A stretch of 64,000 nucleotides of DNA from Mesoflavibacter sp. (GTDB lineage: Bacteria; Pseudomonadota; Alphaproteobacteria; UBA8366; Aestuariispiraceae). The notes beneath the pieces were generated by a model. The model was not told where the DNA came from and did not search any database. It saw only the letters and a program-made list of their open reading frames with translations. This document shows positions 22,804 through 31,298 of the stretch, in pieces (position 1 is the first letter of the stretch; every line of letters begins with the position of its first letter). Made by a program: the position numbers and the translations under genes. The stretch is taken from NCBI GenBank assembly GCA_017792345.1, contig CP051228.1, forward strand, positions 4,184,148-4,248,147, read 5' to 3'.

Positions 22804-24312
22804 ATGGATTGCCTGCCTGACTTTGAGACCTTTCAAAGGCGATACGAGGCGGGCAAGCCCCAGGTCGTCTATACCCGTCTTGTGGCGGATCTGGAGACGC
22901 CGGTTTCGGCCTTCATGAAGCTGGCGGATGGGCGTCCCGACGCCTTCCTGTTCGAATCCGTGGAAGGCGGTGCCATCCGGGGCCGTTATTCTTTCATCGG
23001 GCTGAAGCCGGATGTGATCTGGCGGTGTTTCGGCGACCGCGCGGAAGTGAACCGACGGGCCCTGATCGACCCGATGGCGTTCGAATCCCATTCATTGCCC
23101 ACCCTGCCCTCGCTGCGCGCGCTTCATAAGGCCAGCGAGATCGACATGCCGGACGACCTGCCCCCGATGGCGGCGGGGCTGGTCGGCTATATGGGGTATG
23201 ATTGCGTACGGCTGGTGGAAGACGTTCCGGACGAGAACACCGACATCCTGCAGGTTCCCGACGGAATTTTCATTCGCCCGACCTTGGTCGCGGTCTTCGA
23301 TACGATCGAGGATGTCGTGACGGTCGTGACGCCTGTCCGGCCGGATGGAGAGACAAGCGCCGCTGCAGCTTATGAGAAGGCCCTGGAGCGCCTCGCCGAC
23401 CTTCGGGACGGTCTGGCGCGCCCCCTGCCCTACAGCGCGGATTTCCGCTCGGCGCAGGGCAGCGATGTCGAACCCGTCTCCAACATGACGCCGGAGGCGT
23501 ATAAGGAGATGGTGGCGAAGGCCAAGGACTACATTCTCGCCGGCGATATCTTTCAGGTCGTTCTGTCACAACGATTCGAGATGCCCTACGACCTGCCGCC
23601 CTTCTCGCTATACCGCGCGCTGCGTCGTACCAACCCCTCGCCTTTCCTGTTCTACCTGGCTTTCCGGCGCTTCTCCATCGTCGGGTCCAGTCCGGAAATC
23701 CTGGTCCGGTTGCGCGACGGCAAGGTCACGATCCGTCCGATCGCCGGGACCCGCCCGCGCGGCGCGACCCGCGACGAAGATAAGGCGCTGGAAATCGACC
23801 TTCTGGCCGATCCGAAGGAATGCGCCGAGCATCTCATGCTTCTGGATCTGGGCCGAAACGATGTCGGACGCGTCGCAAAGATCGGCACGGTCGATGTGAC
23901 CGATCAGTTCACTGTGGAACGCTACAGCCACGTGATGCATATCGTCTCCAACGTCGAAGGCCGCATCAAGGACGGCGAAGACGCCCTGACCGCCCTGATG
24001 GCCGGTTTCCCGGCGGGGACGGTTTCCGGTGCGCCGAAAGTGCGCGCAATGGAGGTCATCGAGGAATTGGAGCCGGACCGGCGCGGCATCTATGCCGGCT
24101 GCATCGGATATTTCGGCGCCGATGGGTCGATGGATACCTGCATCGCCCTGCGGACGGCCGTTGTGAAGGACGGCAAGATGATCGTCCAGGCTGGGGCCGG
24201 AATCGTTGCCGACAGCAATCCGCAATCCGAACATCTTGAATGCGTCAACAAGGCGAAGGCCCTTGTCCGTGCGGCCCAGGAAGCCGTGCGGTTCGCATCC
24301 GGACGAAACTGA
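22804..24312 (+). CDS. trpE: Anthranilate synthase component I
   Basis: Converts chorismate to anthranilate, using ammonia from TrpG. The 502 residues show the N-terminal ESVEGGAIRGRYSFIGLKP feedback region and the chorismate-binding domain with PSPFLFYL, SSPEILVR, RPIAGTRPRG, DLGRNDVGRV, GAPKVRAMEVI and GIYAGCIGYFG. It starts two bases after the ppiD-like gene, which leaves no room for an attenuating leader peptide. The partner gene trpG lies 2 kb downstream, beyond two unrelated genes. Confidence 0.97.
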   Translation: MDCLPDFETFQRRYEAGKPQVVYTRLVADLETPVSAFMKLADGRPDAFLFESVEGGAIRGRYSFIGLKPDVIWRCFGDRAEVNRRALIDPMAFESHSLPTLPSLRALHKASEIDMPDDLPPMAAGLVGYMGYDCVRLVEDVPDENTDILQVPDGIFIRPTLVAVFDTIEDVVTVVTPVRPDGETSAAAAYEKALERLADLRDGLARPLPYSADFRSAQGSDVEPVSNMTPEAYKEMVAKAKDYILAGDIFQVVLSQRFEMPYDLPPFSLYRALRRTNPSPFLFYLAFRRFSIVGSSPEILVRLRDGKVTIRPIAGTRPRGATRDEDKALEIDLLADPKECAEHLMLLDLGRNDVGRVAKIGTVDVTDQFTVERYSHVMHIVSNVEGRIKDGEDALTALMAGFPAGTVSGAPKVRAMEVIEELEPDRRGIYAGCIGYFGADGSMDTCIALRTAVVKDGKMIVQAGAGIVADSNPQSEHLECVNKAKALVRAAQEAVRFASGRN

Positions 24313-24331
24313 CCCGAAGGGAGACCCCGCC

Positions 24332-24952
24332 ATGCGCGACGAGCGAGTCCTGACCACTCTGGAAGACCTCGAAGCGCATTACGGAACCCCGAAGGAAACG
24401 TCCCTGGTCAAGGAGATCGACCATATCTCCGACCATTACCGGGCATTCATCGAGGCCGCGCCGTTTGTCGTTCTGTCCTCCGTCGGCCCCGAAGGCCTGG
24501 ACAGTTCGCCGCGCGGCGATCCCGCCGGCTTCGTTGTGGTGGAGGACGCCAAGACCGTTCTGATCCCAGACCGGCGCGGCAACAACCGCATCGACACGTT
24601 GCGCAATATTGTGCGTGACCCACGGATCTCCCTGCTGTTCCTAATCCCCGGTGTCGGAGAGACGATGCGGATCAACGGGCGGGCCGAAATCAGCATCGAC
24701 CCGGATCTGCTGTCCCGTTTCGTGATGCAGGGGAAAGAACCGCGCAGCGTCATCCGCGTTACGGTGGACCGCATCTATTTCCAGTGTCAGAAGGCCCTTG
24801 TCCGGTCGCGGCTATGGGACCCGGACACCCGGATCGACCGAAAATCGCTGCCGAGCACGGGGCAGATGATCCAGGCACTCAGCAAGACGGATTTCGATGG
24901 GGCGTCCTACGATTCCGAATACCCGGAGCGGATGAAGCGGGAAATCTACTGA
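24332..24952 (+). CDS. PPOX-class FMN-dependent flavoprotein
   Basis: 206-residue protein of the pyridoxamine-phosphate-oxidase-like split-barrel class, resembling the MSMEG_1061 subgroup. Visible features are FVVLSSVGPEGLDSSPRGD (cofactor pocket strand), VLIPDRRGNNRIDTLRNI and INGRAEIS. The substrate is unknown; relatives reduce or bind flavins or related cofactors. The start at 24332 has GAAGGGAG eight bases upstream. It is 19 bases after trpE and is probably read through from it. Its 3' end overlaps the convergent deacetylase gene by seven bases. Confidence 0.85.
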   Translation: MRDERVLTTLEDLEAHYGTPKETSLVKEIDHISDHYRAFIEAAPFVVLSSVGPEGLDSSPRGDPAGFVVVEDAKTVLIPDRRGNNRIDTLRNIVRDPRISLLFLIPGVGETMRINGRAEISIDPDLLSRFVMQGKEPRSVIRVTVDRIYFQCQKALVRSRLWDPDTRIDRKSLPSTGQMIQALSKTDFDGASYDSEYPERMKREIY

Positions 24953-26118
24953 GTAGCGGCCAGTCGGCGTCGGATGATCGCCGAAACCGGAACCAGATCG
25001 AAGCCCCGCGCCTCGGCTGTTTTCAGCCATTCCGCAACGACCTCCAGCGTTTCGTCATGGGGATGGCCAATCGCAATGGCATGGCCCTGTTGCCGCGCCG
25101 TCTCTTCGACCCGTTGCAACTGACGCCGGATAAAGTCCGGCTCGATCTCATGGTCCAGAAATACGTCGCGCACGGCATAGGGCACGCCAAGTTCCGCTGC
25201 CAGATGATAACCGGCCGTTTCCCGTGTAGTGACGGAATCCATGAACACCAAACCCCGCCGTTTCAACTCGTTGATGACCAGCCGCATGCTCTCGCGGTCG
25301 GCGGTGAAACGGCTGCCCATATGGTTGTTGATGCCGATATAGCCGTCGAACTGGCTGAGATCCCAATCGAGGCGCCGAAGAATCTCCGCCGGTCCAAGTT
25401 CCTTCTGCAGTGCGTTCGGTCCAGGATCGACGCTCAGGTCCTCGGGTGCCATCGGGACATGCACCATGATTTCATGCCCCTTCGCGCGCGCTGCCCGTGC
25501 CATGTCCCTCAAGTTGTAGCCATAGGGTAACAGGGCGAGCGTCAGCGGGGCCGGCAGGTCGATCGTGCGCCGGCTGCGCACCTGATCGATCCCCAGATCG
25601 TCGAAAACCAGGGCGATCATGGGTCTATTCGATGCTTCGGGACCGGGCACAGCAAAGGCCAGCCACCGTTCCGGCGGCGCTGCGCGTTGCGGGCTGACGG
25701 CTGACTGCGGTGCGCTAACAGGGGCGTCGACAGGAGGTGTTTCAGGGACCGGCGCCCGGACAACAGGGGCCGGCGGCGCCATGTTTGGGTCGGGCCGCTG
25801 CGCTTCCGGTTGAGAGCGGAGGCTTTCCTCGTAGATTCGCTTTGCGGATTCGGAGACATGCGCGGTCACCGGAAGCGGGCTGCCTTCGGGCATCGCGGCG
25901 CTGTCCTGAGGGCCGACTGGCAAAGGCACGGATGCCTGGGGTGTCGGCTCGCCGGGTGCCAACAAAAGTCCAATCGTCGTGCCCAGCCCGATGCCGATCA
26001 GCAGTATCGCCGCCGCGATTATCGGGAAAGCGATGCGCGCGCGCCGGTACCAGGGCGTTCGTGCCGCCTGGTGACTGATGCGCGCATCACCCTTGCGCCG
26101 CTGGGGCCGTCTGGCCAT
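24946..26118 (-). CDS. Divergent polysaccharide deacetylase (YibQ/DUF610-like)
   Basis: 390-residue protein with a basic cytoplasmic N-terminus and one membrane helix (~28-52, ARIAFPIIAAAILLIGIG). A long Pro/Ala-rich periplasmic linker (~55-160) follows, then a divergent polysaccharide deacetylase barrel opening with MIALVFDDLGID. Later motifs are GHEIMVHVPMAPE, GINNHMGSRFT and AIAIGHPHDET. The family is thought to act on cell-wall or surface sugars, but the substrate is not established. It lies between trpE/PPOX and trpG on the opposite strand, divergent from trpG with ~183 bases between starts. Confidence 0.88.
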   Translation of the reverse strand: MARRPQRRKGDARISHQAARTPWYRRARIAFPIIAAAILLIGIGLGTTIGLLLAPGEPTPQASVPLPVGPQDSAAMPEGSPLPVTAHVSESAKRIYEESLRSQPEAQRPDPNMAPPAPVVRAPVPETPPVDAPVSAPQSAVSPQRAAPPERWLAFAVPGPEASNRPMIALVFDDLGIDQVRSRRTIDLPAPLTLALLPYGYNLRDMARAARAKGHEIMVHVPMAPEDLSVDPGPNALQKELGPAEILRRLDWDLSQFDGYIGINNHMGSRFTADRESMRLVINELKRRGLVFMDSVTTRETAGYHLAAELGVPYAVRDVFLDHEIEPDFIRRQLQRVEETARQQGHAIAIGHPHDETLEVVAEWLKTAEARGFDLVPVSAIIRRRLAATQ

Positions 26119-26240
26119 TGCCGGTCCGATCCTCGGTTTGGCGCCCGCCTGTCCCGGGCCCGTCCGTGCATAGGGGATTCCGCCGTCGCTTCCAATCGCC
26201 TTGGCGCGGCGTTGCGCTTTTCGCGGCCTTCACCCCTTGC

Positions 26241-26281
26241 TATAACGCGGCACGCGCGATTTTCCCGGGCCCCGGAGGCCC
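26241..26281 (+). promoter_or_regulatory. Candidate trpGDC promoter and leader hairpin
   Basis: TATAAC at 26241-26246 is a good -10 box, with no clear -35. Downstream, GGGCC (26267-26271) and GGCCC (26277-26281) form a short stem followed by CTTTT, ending 20 bases before the trpG start. The only strong Shine-Dalgarno-like sequence (GGAGG, 26274-26278) lies inside this hairpin and too far from the ATG. Confidence 0.4.
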
Positions 26282-26301
26282 CTTTTCGACGGTGCCCGCC
26301 G

Positions 26302-26877
26302 ATGTATCTGCTGATCGATAACTATGACAGCTTCACTTACAATCTCGTCCATTATCTGGGCGAACTTGGGGCGGAGTGCGAGGTTCACCGGAACGATCAT
26401 ATTTCGGTCGCAGACTGTCTGTCCAAGAAGCCGCGCGGCATCGTTTTGTCGCCGGGTCCCTGCGACCCGCCGAAGGCCGGGATCTGTGTCGACCTTATCA
26501 AGGCAGCGGCCGAGGCTTCCATTCCACTGCTGGGCGTTTGCCTGGGCCATCAGTCAATCGGCTTCGCTTATGGCGCGACCGTCGAGCGCGGCCCCGCGCC
26601 GATGCACGGCAAAGTGTCCGAGATCGATCATGATGGGATTGGACTGTTCGACGGCCTGCCGACGCCGCTAAAGACCACACGCTATCACAGTCTGGTAGTC
26701 GCGGCGCAGAACCTGCCGGACTGCTTCACGGTCACGGCGCGCACGGCGGACGGTATCATCATGGGCATGGAACATAAAGATCGCCCGCTCCATGGCGTTC
26801 AATTCCATCCCGAAAGCATCGCGTCGGAGCACGGGCACGATCTGTTGGAGAATTTCCTCCGTCGCACACGAAATTGA
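26302..26877 (+). CDS. trpG: Anthranilate synthase component II (glutamine amidotransferase)
   Basis: Supplies ammonia from glutamine to TrpE. The 191 residues start MYLLIDNYDSFTYNLVHYL and have SPGPCDP, the catalytic nucleophile Cys80 in LLGVCLGHQSIGFAYG and the His-Glu pair in GVQFHPESIASEHG. A much longer open frame exists upstream, but homology begins at 26302. No good Shine-Dalgarno sequence is at the usual distance. It overlaps a possible TTG of the trpD frame; the likely trpD ATG is 27 bases after the stop. Confidence 0.96.
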   Translation: MYLLIDNYDSFTYNLVHYLGELGAECEVHRNDHISVADCLSKKPRGIVLSPGPCDPPKAGICVDLIKAAAEASIPLLGVCLGHQSIGFAYGATVERGPAPMHGKVSEIDHDGIGLFDGLPTPLKTTRYHSLVVAAQNLPDCFTVTARTADGIIMGMEHKDRPLHGVQFHPESIASEHGHDLLENFLRRTRN

Positions 26878-26903
26878 CGGGTCAAGTAGCGGGGATACAC
26901 GGC

Positions 26904-27950
26904 ATGGCAGCCGACATGCAGGATATGAAGCAATTGATCTCGAAAGTCGTCGGGGGCGGCGTTCTGACGACGCAAGAGGCCGAGACCGCCTTCGACATCA
27001 TCATGTCGGGCGATGCGACGCCGTCCCAGATGGGCGGCTTCCTGACGGCGCTGAGGATGCGCGGGGAATCGGTTTCGGAGATCACCGGCGCGGCCAAGAC
27101 GATGCGCGCCAAGGCGAAACGCATCAAGGCGCCGGCAAACGCAATGGATATTGTCGGCACCGGCGGGGATAAGCTGGGGACATATAACGTTTCGACCGCC
27201 GCCGCTCTGGTCGTCGCGGCGGCAGGCGTGCCCGTTGCAAAGCATGGTAACCGCGCCGCATCGTCCAAATCCGGCACGGCGGACGCGCTGTCGCAATTGG
27301 GCGTCGATCTGGATTGCCCGTTCGCCAATATCGAGCGATCGATCGTCGAGGCGGGCATCGGTTTCATGACCGCACCCCGGCATCATGGCGCCATCCGCAA
27401 CGTCATGCCGACCCGGATGGAACTGGGCATCCCGACGATCTTCAACATTCTGGGACCGCTTTCCAATCCGGCCCTGGTTACCCGCTATCTCATCGGCTGC
27501 TTCCGTGCCGAATTCATTGAAAAGATGGCCGAAACACTCGGTGATCTGGGGGCGGAACGTGCCTGGGTCGTGCATGGCCACAGCGGCATGGACGAGATCA
27601 GCACGACCGGCCCGACCAGTGTCGCGGCCCTGGAAGGCGGCAAGGTCACCTGTTTCGAAATCACTCCGGAAGATGCCGGCCTGCCCCGCGCGTCCCTGTC
27701 GGAATTGCTGGGGGGAACGCCGGAACAGAATGCTGCGGCGATCACGGCATTGCTGGACGGCGCTACTTCCGCCTATCGCGATATTGTTCTGTTCAATGCC
27801 GGTGCCGCCCTGTTGATCGCCGATAAGGTCGCGTCGCTGCGCGATGGCGTCGCTTTGGCAGCGGAGACCATCGATTCCGGCAAGGCCAAAACCGTTCTGG
27901 CCGGGCTTGTCCGCGTCACCAACGATTACCCCAAGGAGACCGTGGAATGA
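26904..27950 (+). CDS. trpD: Anthranilate phosphoribosyltransferase
   Basis: Second committed step of tryptophan synthesis, joining anthranilate to phosphoribosyl pyrophosphate. The 348 residues have the PRPP-binding glycine-rich loop [51 protein letters not shown] and [14 protein letters not shown] chose the ATG at 26904 (AGCGGGGA upstream); the ATGs at 26916 and 26925 are alternatives. It overlaps trpC by the ATGA of its stop. Confidence 0.96.
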   Translation: MAADMQDMKQLISKVVGGGVLTTQEAETAFDIIMSGDATPSQMGGFLTALRMRGESVSEITGAAKTMRAKAKRIKAPANAMDIVGTGGDKLGTYNVSTAAALVVAAAGVPVAKHGNRAASSKSGTADALSQLGVDLDCPFANIERSIVEAGIGFMTAPRHHGAIRNVMPTRMELGIPTIFNILGPLSNPALVTRYLIGCFRAEFIEKMAETLGDLGAERAWVVHGHSGMDEISTTGPTSVAALEGGKVTCFEITPEDAGLPRASLSELLGGTPEQNAAAITALLDGATSAYRDIVLFNAGAALLIADKVASLRDGVALAAETIDSGKAKTVLAGLVRVTNDYPKETVE

Positions 27951-28750
27951 GCGACGTTCTGGCCAAGATCTGCGCGGACAAGCGGGACCACATTTCGGCG
28001 CGCAAGACCGCCATTCCGGAGACCGAAATCCGTCAGCACGCCGAATCCGCGCCGCGGCCCCGGGGATTTGCCGATGCGTTGAGCCGGAAAGCAGAGGCTG
28101 GCGAGTACGCCCTGATCGCGGAGATCAAGAAGGCGTCACCATCAAAAGGCCTGATCCGACCCGATTTCGCGCCGGTCGCTTTGGCGCGCGCTTATCGCAA
28201 GGGCGGCGCAGCATGCCTGTCGGTGCTGACCGACGAACCCTATTTCCAGGGTAAGGATCAATATCTGACCGCCGCGCGGACAGCAGTCGACCTGCCGGTT
28301 CTGCGCAAGGACTTCATGCTGGATCCGTATCAGGTGTATGAGGCCCGGGCGCTTGGCGCCGACTGCATCCTGCTGATCATGGCCGCGCTGGAAGACAGCA
28401 TGGCCGCGACACTGGAAAGCCTGGCCATGGAGCTGGGGATGGATGTCCTGGTGGAAGTGCACGATGCCGAGGAGATGGATCGCGCCCTCACCCTGCGCTC
28501 GACCTTGCTTGGCGTAAACAACCGCAATCTCAAGACGTTGGACATTGACCTGAAGACGACGGAAGAGCTATCGGCAATGGTTCCCGAAGGCAAGGTTCTG
28601 GTGGCGGAAAGCGGTCTCTACGCCCCGGCCGACCTGGCCCGGATGGCCCGTGCCGGCGCGATGCGCTTCCTGGTTGGGGAATCGCTGATGCGGCAGGACG
28701 ATGTCGAGGCCGCGACGCGCGCCCTGCTGTCCCGCGCAGAAGCGGCCTGA
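27947..28750 (+). CDS. trpC: Indole-3-glycerol phosphate synthase
   Basis: Closes the indole ring in tryptophan synthesis. The 267-residue TIM barrel contains [57 protein letters not shown] and [12 protein letters not shown], which hold the catalytic Lys and Glu residues. It is a single-domain enzyme without a TrpF fusion. It is translationally coupled to trpD by a 4-base overlap and followed by moaC after three bases. Confidence 0.97.
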   Translation: MSDVLAKICADKRDHISARKTAIPETEIRQHAESAPRPRGFADALSRKAEAGEYALIAEIKKASPSKGLIRPDFAPVALARAYRKGGAACLSVLTDEPYFQGKDQYLTAARTAVDLPVLRKDFMLDPYQVYEARALGADCILLIMAALEDSMAATLESLAMELGMDVLVEVHDAEEMDRALTLRSTLLGVNNRNLKTLDIDLKTTEELSAMVPEGKVLVAESGLYAPADLARMARAGAMRFLVGESLMRQDDVEAATRALLSRAEAA

Positions 28751-28753
28751 TCC

Positions 28754-29236
28754 ATGACAGGGTCCCTCACCCATTTCGATGCCCAGGGCAATGCCGTGAT
28801 GGTCGACGTCTCGGCAAAGGACGAGACGGAACGGTCTGCCACGGCGCGCGGTCTTGTGCGGATGTCGCCGGAAACCGTCGCGACCATTCGGGACGGAAAA
28901 GTCAAAAAGGGCGATCCGCTGACGGTGGCGCAACTGGCGGGGATCATAGGGGCGAAAAAGACCCCGGATCTGATCCCGCTGTGCCACCCGTTGTCTCTGA
29001 GCTCCGTGAAGGTCTTCCTGACCCTCAATGAGGCCGACAACGCGGTGGAGATCGAGGCGACGGTCAAGCTCAAGGGCCGGACCGGCGTCGAGATGGAAGC
29101 CCTGACGGCCGTGTCGGTCGCGGCCCTGACGGTCTATGACATGGTCAAGGCGGTGGACAAGGCCATGCACATCACCGATATCCATCTGGTTCATAAGGCC
29201 GGCGGCAAATCCGGCGAATACCGGGCGGCGCCATGA
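28754..29236 (+). CDS. moaC: Cyclic pyranopterin monophosphate synthase
   Basis: Makes cyclic pyranopterin monophosphate in molybdenum cofactor synthesis. The 160 residues have [28 protein letters not shown] and the conserved [20 protein letters not shown] segment. It sits at the end of the trp genes in an operon with moeA (ATGA overlap). The product pathway would serve the molybdenum hydroxylase at 58-62 kb, though it serves other Mo enzymes too. Confidence 0.96.
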   Translation: MTGSLTHFDAQGNAVMVDVSAKDETERSATARGLVRMSPETVATIRDGKVKKGDPLTVAQLAGIIGAKKTPDLIPLCHPLSLSSVKVFLTLNEADNAVEIEATVKLKGRTGVEMEALTAVSVAALTVYDMVKAVDKAMHITDIHLVHKAGGKSGEYRAAP

Positions 29237-30441
29237 TCTCCGTCGCGGAGGCGCGATCGAGAATTCTGGCAGCCCTCAAGCCGGTGGGCACGGAAACCGT
29301 GGCCCTGGCTGACGCCTTGGACCGGGTTCTGGCGGTCCCGCTCGATGCCTACAGGCTGCAGCCGCCGAAAGACATGTCCGCGATGGACGGATATGCGGTC
29401 CGGGCGTCGGATCTGCACAAGATTCCTGTGGACCTGAAAGTCGTCGCAGAAGTCGCCGCGGGGGCGTCCTATGACGGCACTGTGCCGCCTGGCAGCTGTG
29501 TTCGGATATTCACCGGCGCGCCCCTTCCCGCCGGGACCGATACGATCGTCATTCAAGAGGATACGCAGGGCGACGAGACCGCTGGCACGGTTCGAATCCT
29601 GGAAGGCGCCAACCTCGGCACCTATGTCCGCCCCGCCGGATTGGATTTCAAACCGGGTGATACGCTGCTGCAGGCTGGCCATCGCATGACGCCGCGCTCG
29701 ATCGGTCTCGCTGCGGCGATGAACCGGCCCTGGCTGACGGCGCACAGACGGCCGCGTGTGGCGATCCTGTCCACGGGCGATGAAATCGTGTTGCCGGGCG
29801 ATCCGTTGGGTGAAAACCAGATCGTCAGTTCCAACGGTCCCGCCCTCGCCGCCGCCGTGACACGGGCGGGCGGCCTGCCAACCTTGCTTCCCGTGGCGAA
29901 GGACGACCCGGAGGCTCTGCGCGCTATCGCCGCGGGCGCGGCCGGCCATGACCTGGTCCTGACAACCGGTGGCGCATCGGTCGGCAAACACGACCTGATC
30001 GGCTCCGCTCTCGGCGAGGCCGGCCTGGAACTCGACTTCTGGAAGATTGCGATGCGCCCCGGCAAGCCCTTGATGTTCGGGATGCTGGCAGGCGTGCCCA
30101 TGCTGGGGCTGCCGGGCAATCCGGTTTCCGCCCTGGTCTGTTTCCTGTTGTTCGGAATGCCGGCCATCGCGAAGCTTGTCGGCATGGGAGATACCGAACC
30201 TCAATTCGCCAGGGCTATCCTGGCCGGTCCGCTGCCCGAGAACGACCGCCGGGAGGATTATCTGCGGGCCGACCTGGCGCGCGATTCGGATGGAAACCTG
30301 CATGTTACGCCCTATTCCCGGCAGGACAGTTCCATGATGCGTCGCCTTGCGACGGCCGGATGTCTGATCCGGAGGGCACCGCATGCCGGATCGGCACAGG
30401 TTGGTGACTCCGTTGAAATTATTGATCTTTCGTCTTTCTAA
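29233..30441 (+). CDS. moeA: Molybdopterin molybdenumtransferase
   Basis: Inserts molybdate into adenylylated molybdopterin. The 402 residues show the N-terminal [12 protein letters not shown] motif, the [18 protein letters not shown] segment, the MoCF-type STGDEIV and [12 protein letters not shown] motifs, and [12 protein letters not shown]. The ATG overlaps the moaC stop, so translation is probably coupled. lexA follows after 154 bases with its own regulatory region. Confidence 0.96.
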   Translation: MISVAEARSRILAALKPVGTETVALADALDRVLAVPLDAYRLQPPKDMSAMDGYAVRASDLHKIPVDLKVVAEVAAGASYDGTVPPGSCVRIFTGAPLPAGTDTIVIQEDTQGDETAGTVRILEGANLGTYVRPAGLDFKPGDTLLQAGHRMTPRSIGLAAAMNRPWLTAHRRPRVAILSTGDEIVLPGDPLGENQIVSSNGPALAAAVTRAGGLPTLLPVAKDDPEALRAIAAGAAGHDLVLTTGGASVGKHDLIGSALGEAGLELDFWKIAMRPGKPLMFGMLAGVPMLGLPGNPVSALVCFLLFGMPAIAKLVGMGDTEPQFARAILAGPLPENDRREDYLRADLARDSDGNLHVTPYSRQDSSMMRRLATAGCLIRRAPHAGSAQVGDSVEIIDLSSF

Positions 30442-30483
30442 GGCATCATTCCGCGTGAATATGTCCCTGTTTGTCCGCGTCAT

Positions 30484-30550
30484 GTTCTAATTTTGCCCCT
30501 TGACACGCAATGTGAACAAAATTAGTCCAATAAATGTTCAACGACCGTGG
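30484..30550 (+). promoter_or_regulatory. lexA promoter with candidate LexA half-sites and a 9-bp inverted repeat
   Basis: A perfect -35 TTGACA lies at 30500-30505; the -10 is unclear (TAGTCC at 30523 with 17 bp spacing). CTAATTTTG (30487-30495) and CAAAATTAG (30517-30525) are exact inverted repeats around it. Alphaproteobacterial LexA usually binds GTTC-N7-GTTC. Here GTTC-N7-GCCC (30484-30498) and GAAC-N7-GTCC (30514-30528) each keep one perfect half-site and flank the -35, which suits autoregulation. Confidence 0.5.
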
Positions 30551-30595
30551 CGGGGCCGGATTCCCGCCCTCGATTGACTACAAGGAGCGGATGGA

Positions 30596-31291
30596 ATGCT
30601 GACGCGCAAACAATACGAACTTCTGATGTTCATTCACGACCGGCTGCAGAATTCCGGCGTGTCCCCCTCCTTTGAAGAAATGAAGGAAGCGTTGGACCTG
30701 AAATCCAAATCGGGCATTCACCGCCTGATTACCGGGCTTGAGGAACGTGGATTTCTGCGCCGGCTTCCGAACCGGGCCCGCGCGTTGGAAGTCGTGCGCC
30801 TGCCCGAGAATACCGCGCCGGAGCAGTTGCCGATCCGCAATCGCCGGGTCGAGATGCTGCGCCAGAAGGAAGTCGGCAGCCGCCGGTCGATGATGCGCGG
30901 TGGCGGTAACACCGTGCAATTGTCGCTTTATGGCCGGATCGCTGCCGGTACGCCGATTGAGGCGCTGCGCGATCATTCGATGCTGGTGGATGTCCCAGCG
31001 ACCCTATTGGGGCGCGGCGACCATTACGCGCTGGAAGTCGAGGGCGATTCCATGATCGATGCGGGCATTCTGGACGGCGACACGGTGGTGATCGAACGTT
31101 CCGAACATGCCAGCAACGGCGATATCGTGGTCGCCTTGGTCGAAGGGCATGAGGTGACGTTGAAACGTCTGCGCCGCAAAGGCGACAGCGTGGCCCTGGA
31201 ACCCGCCAACTCGAACTACGAAACCCGGATTTACCGGCCCGATCAGGTCAATATTCAGGGCCGTCTTGTCGGATTGCTGCGGAAGTACTGA
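30596..31291 (+). CDS. lexA: SOS repressor LexA
   Basis: Represses DNA-damage genes and cleaves itself when RecA is activated. The 231 residues have an N-terminal winged helix ([17 protein letters not shown], then [20 protein letters not shown]) and a C-terminal S24 protease fold. The scissile bond is Ala117-Gly118 (GRIAAGTP), the nucleophile Ser152 (EGDSMIDAG) and the general base Lys190 ([11 protein letters not shown]). The start has AAGGAG 11 bases upstream. comEC converges on it with a gap of seven bases. Confidence 0.97.
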   Translation: MLTRKQYELLMFIHDRLQNSGVSPSFEEMKEALDLKSKSGIHRLITGLEERGFLRRLPNRARALEVVRLPENTAPEQLPIRNRRVEMLRQKEVGSRRSMMRGGGNTVQLSLYGRIAAGTPIEALRDHSMLVDVPATLLGRGDHYALEVEGDSMIDAGILDGDTVVIERSEHASNGDIVVALVEGHEVTLKRLRRKGDSVALEPANSNYETRIYRPDQVNIQGRLVGLLRKY

Positions 31292-31298
31292 TCCGGAT

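Noticed and set aside
25810-26301. Upstream extension of the trpG frame
   Set aside because: It is antisense to the deacetylase gene and its promoter; TrpG homology begins at MYLLIDNYD.
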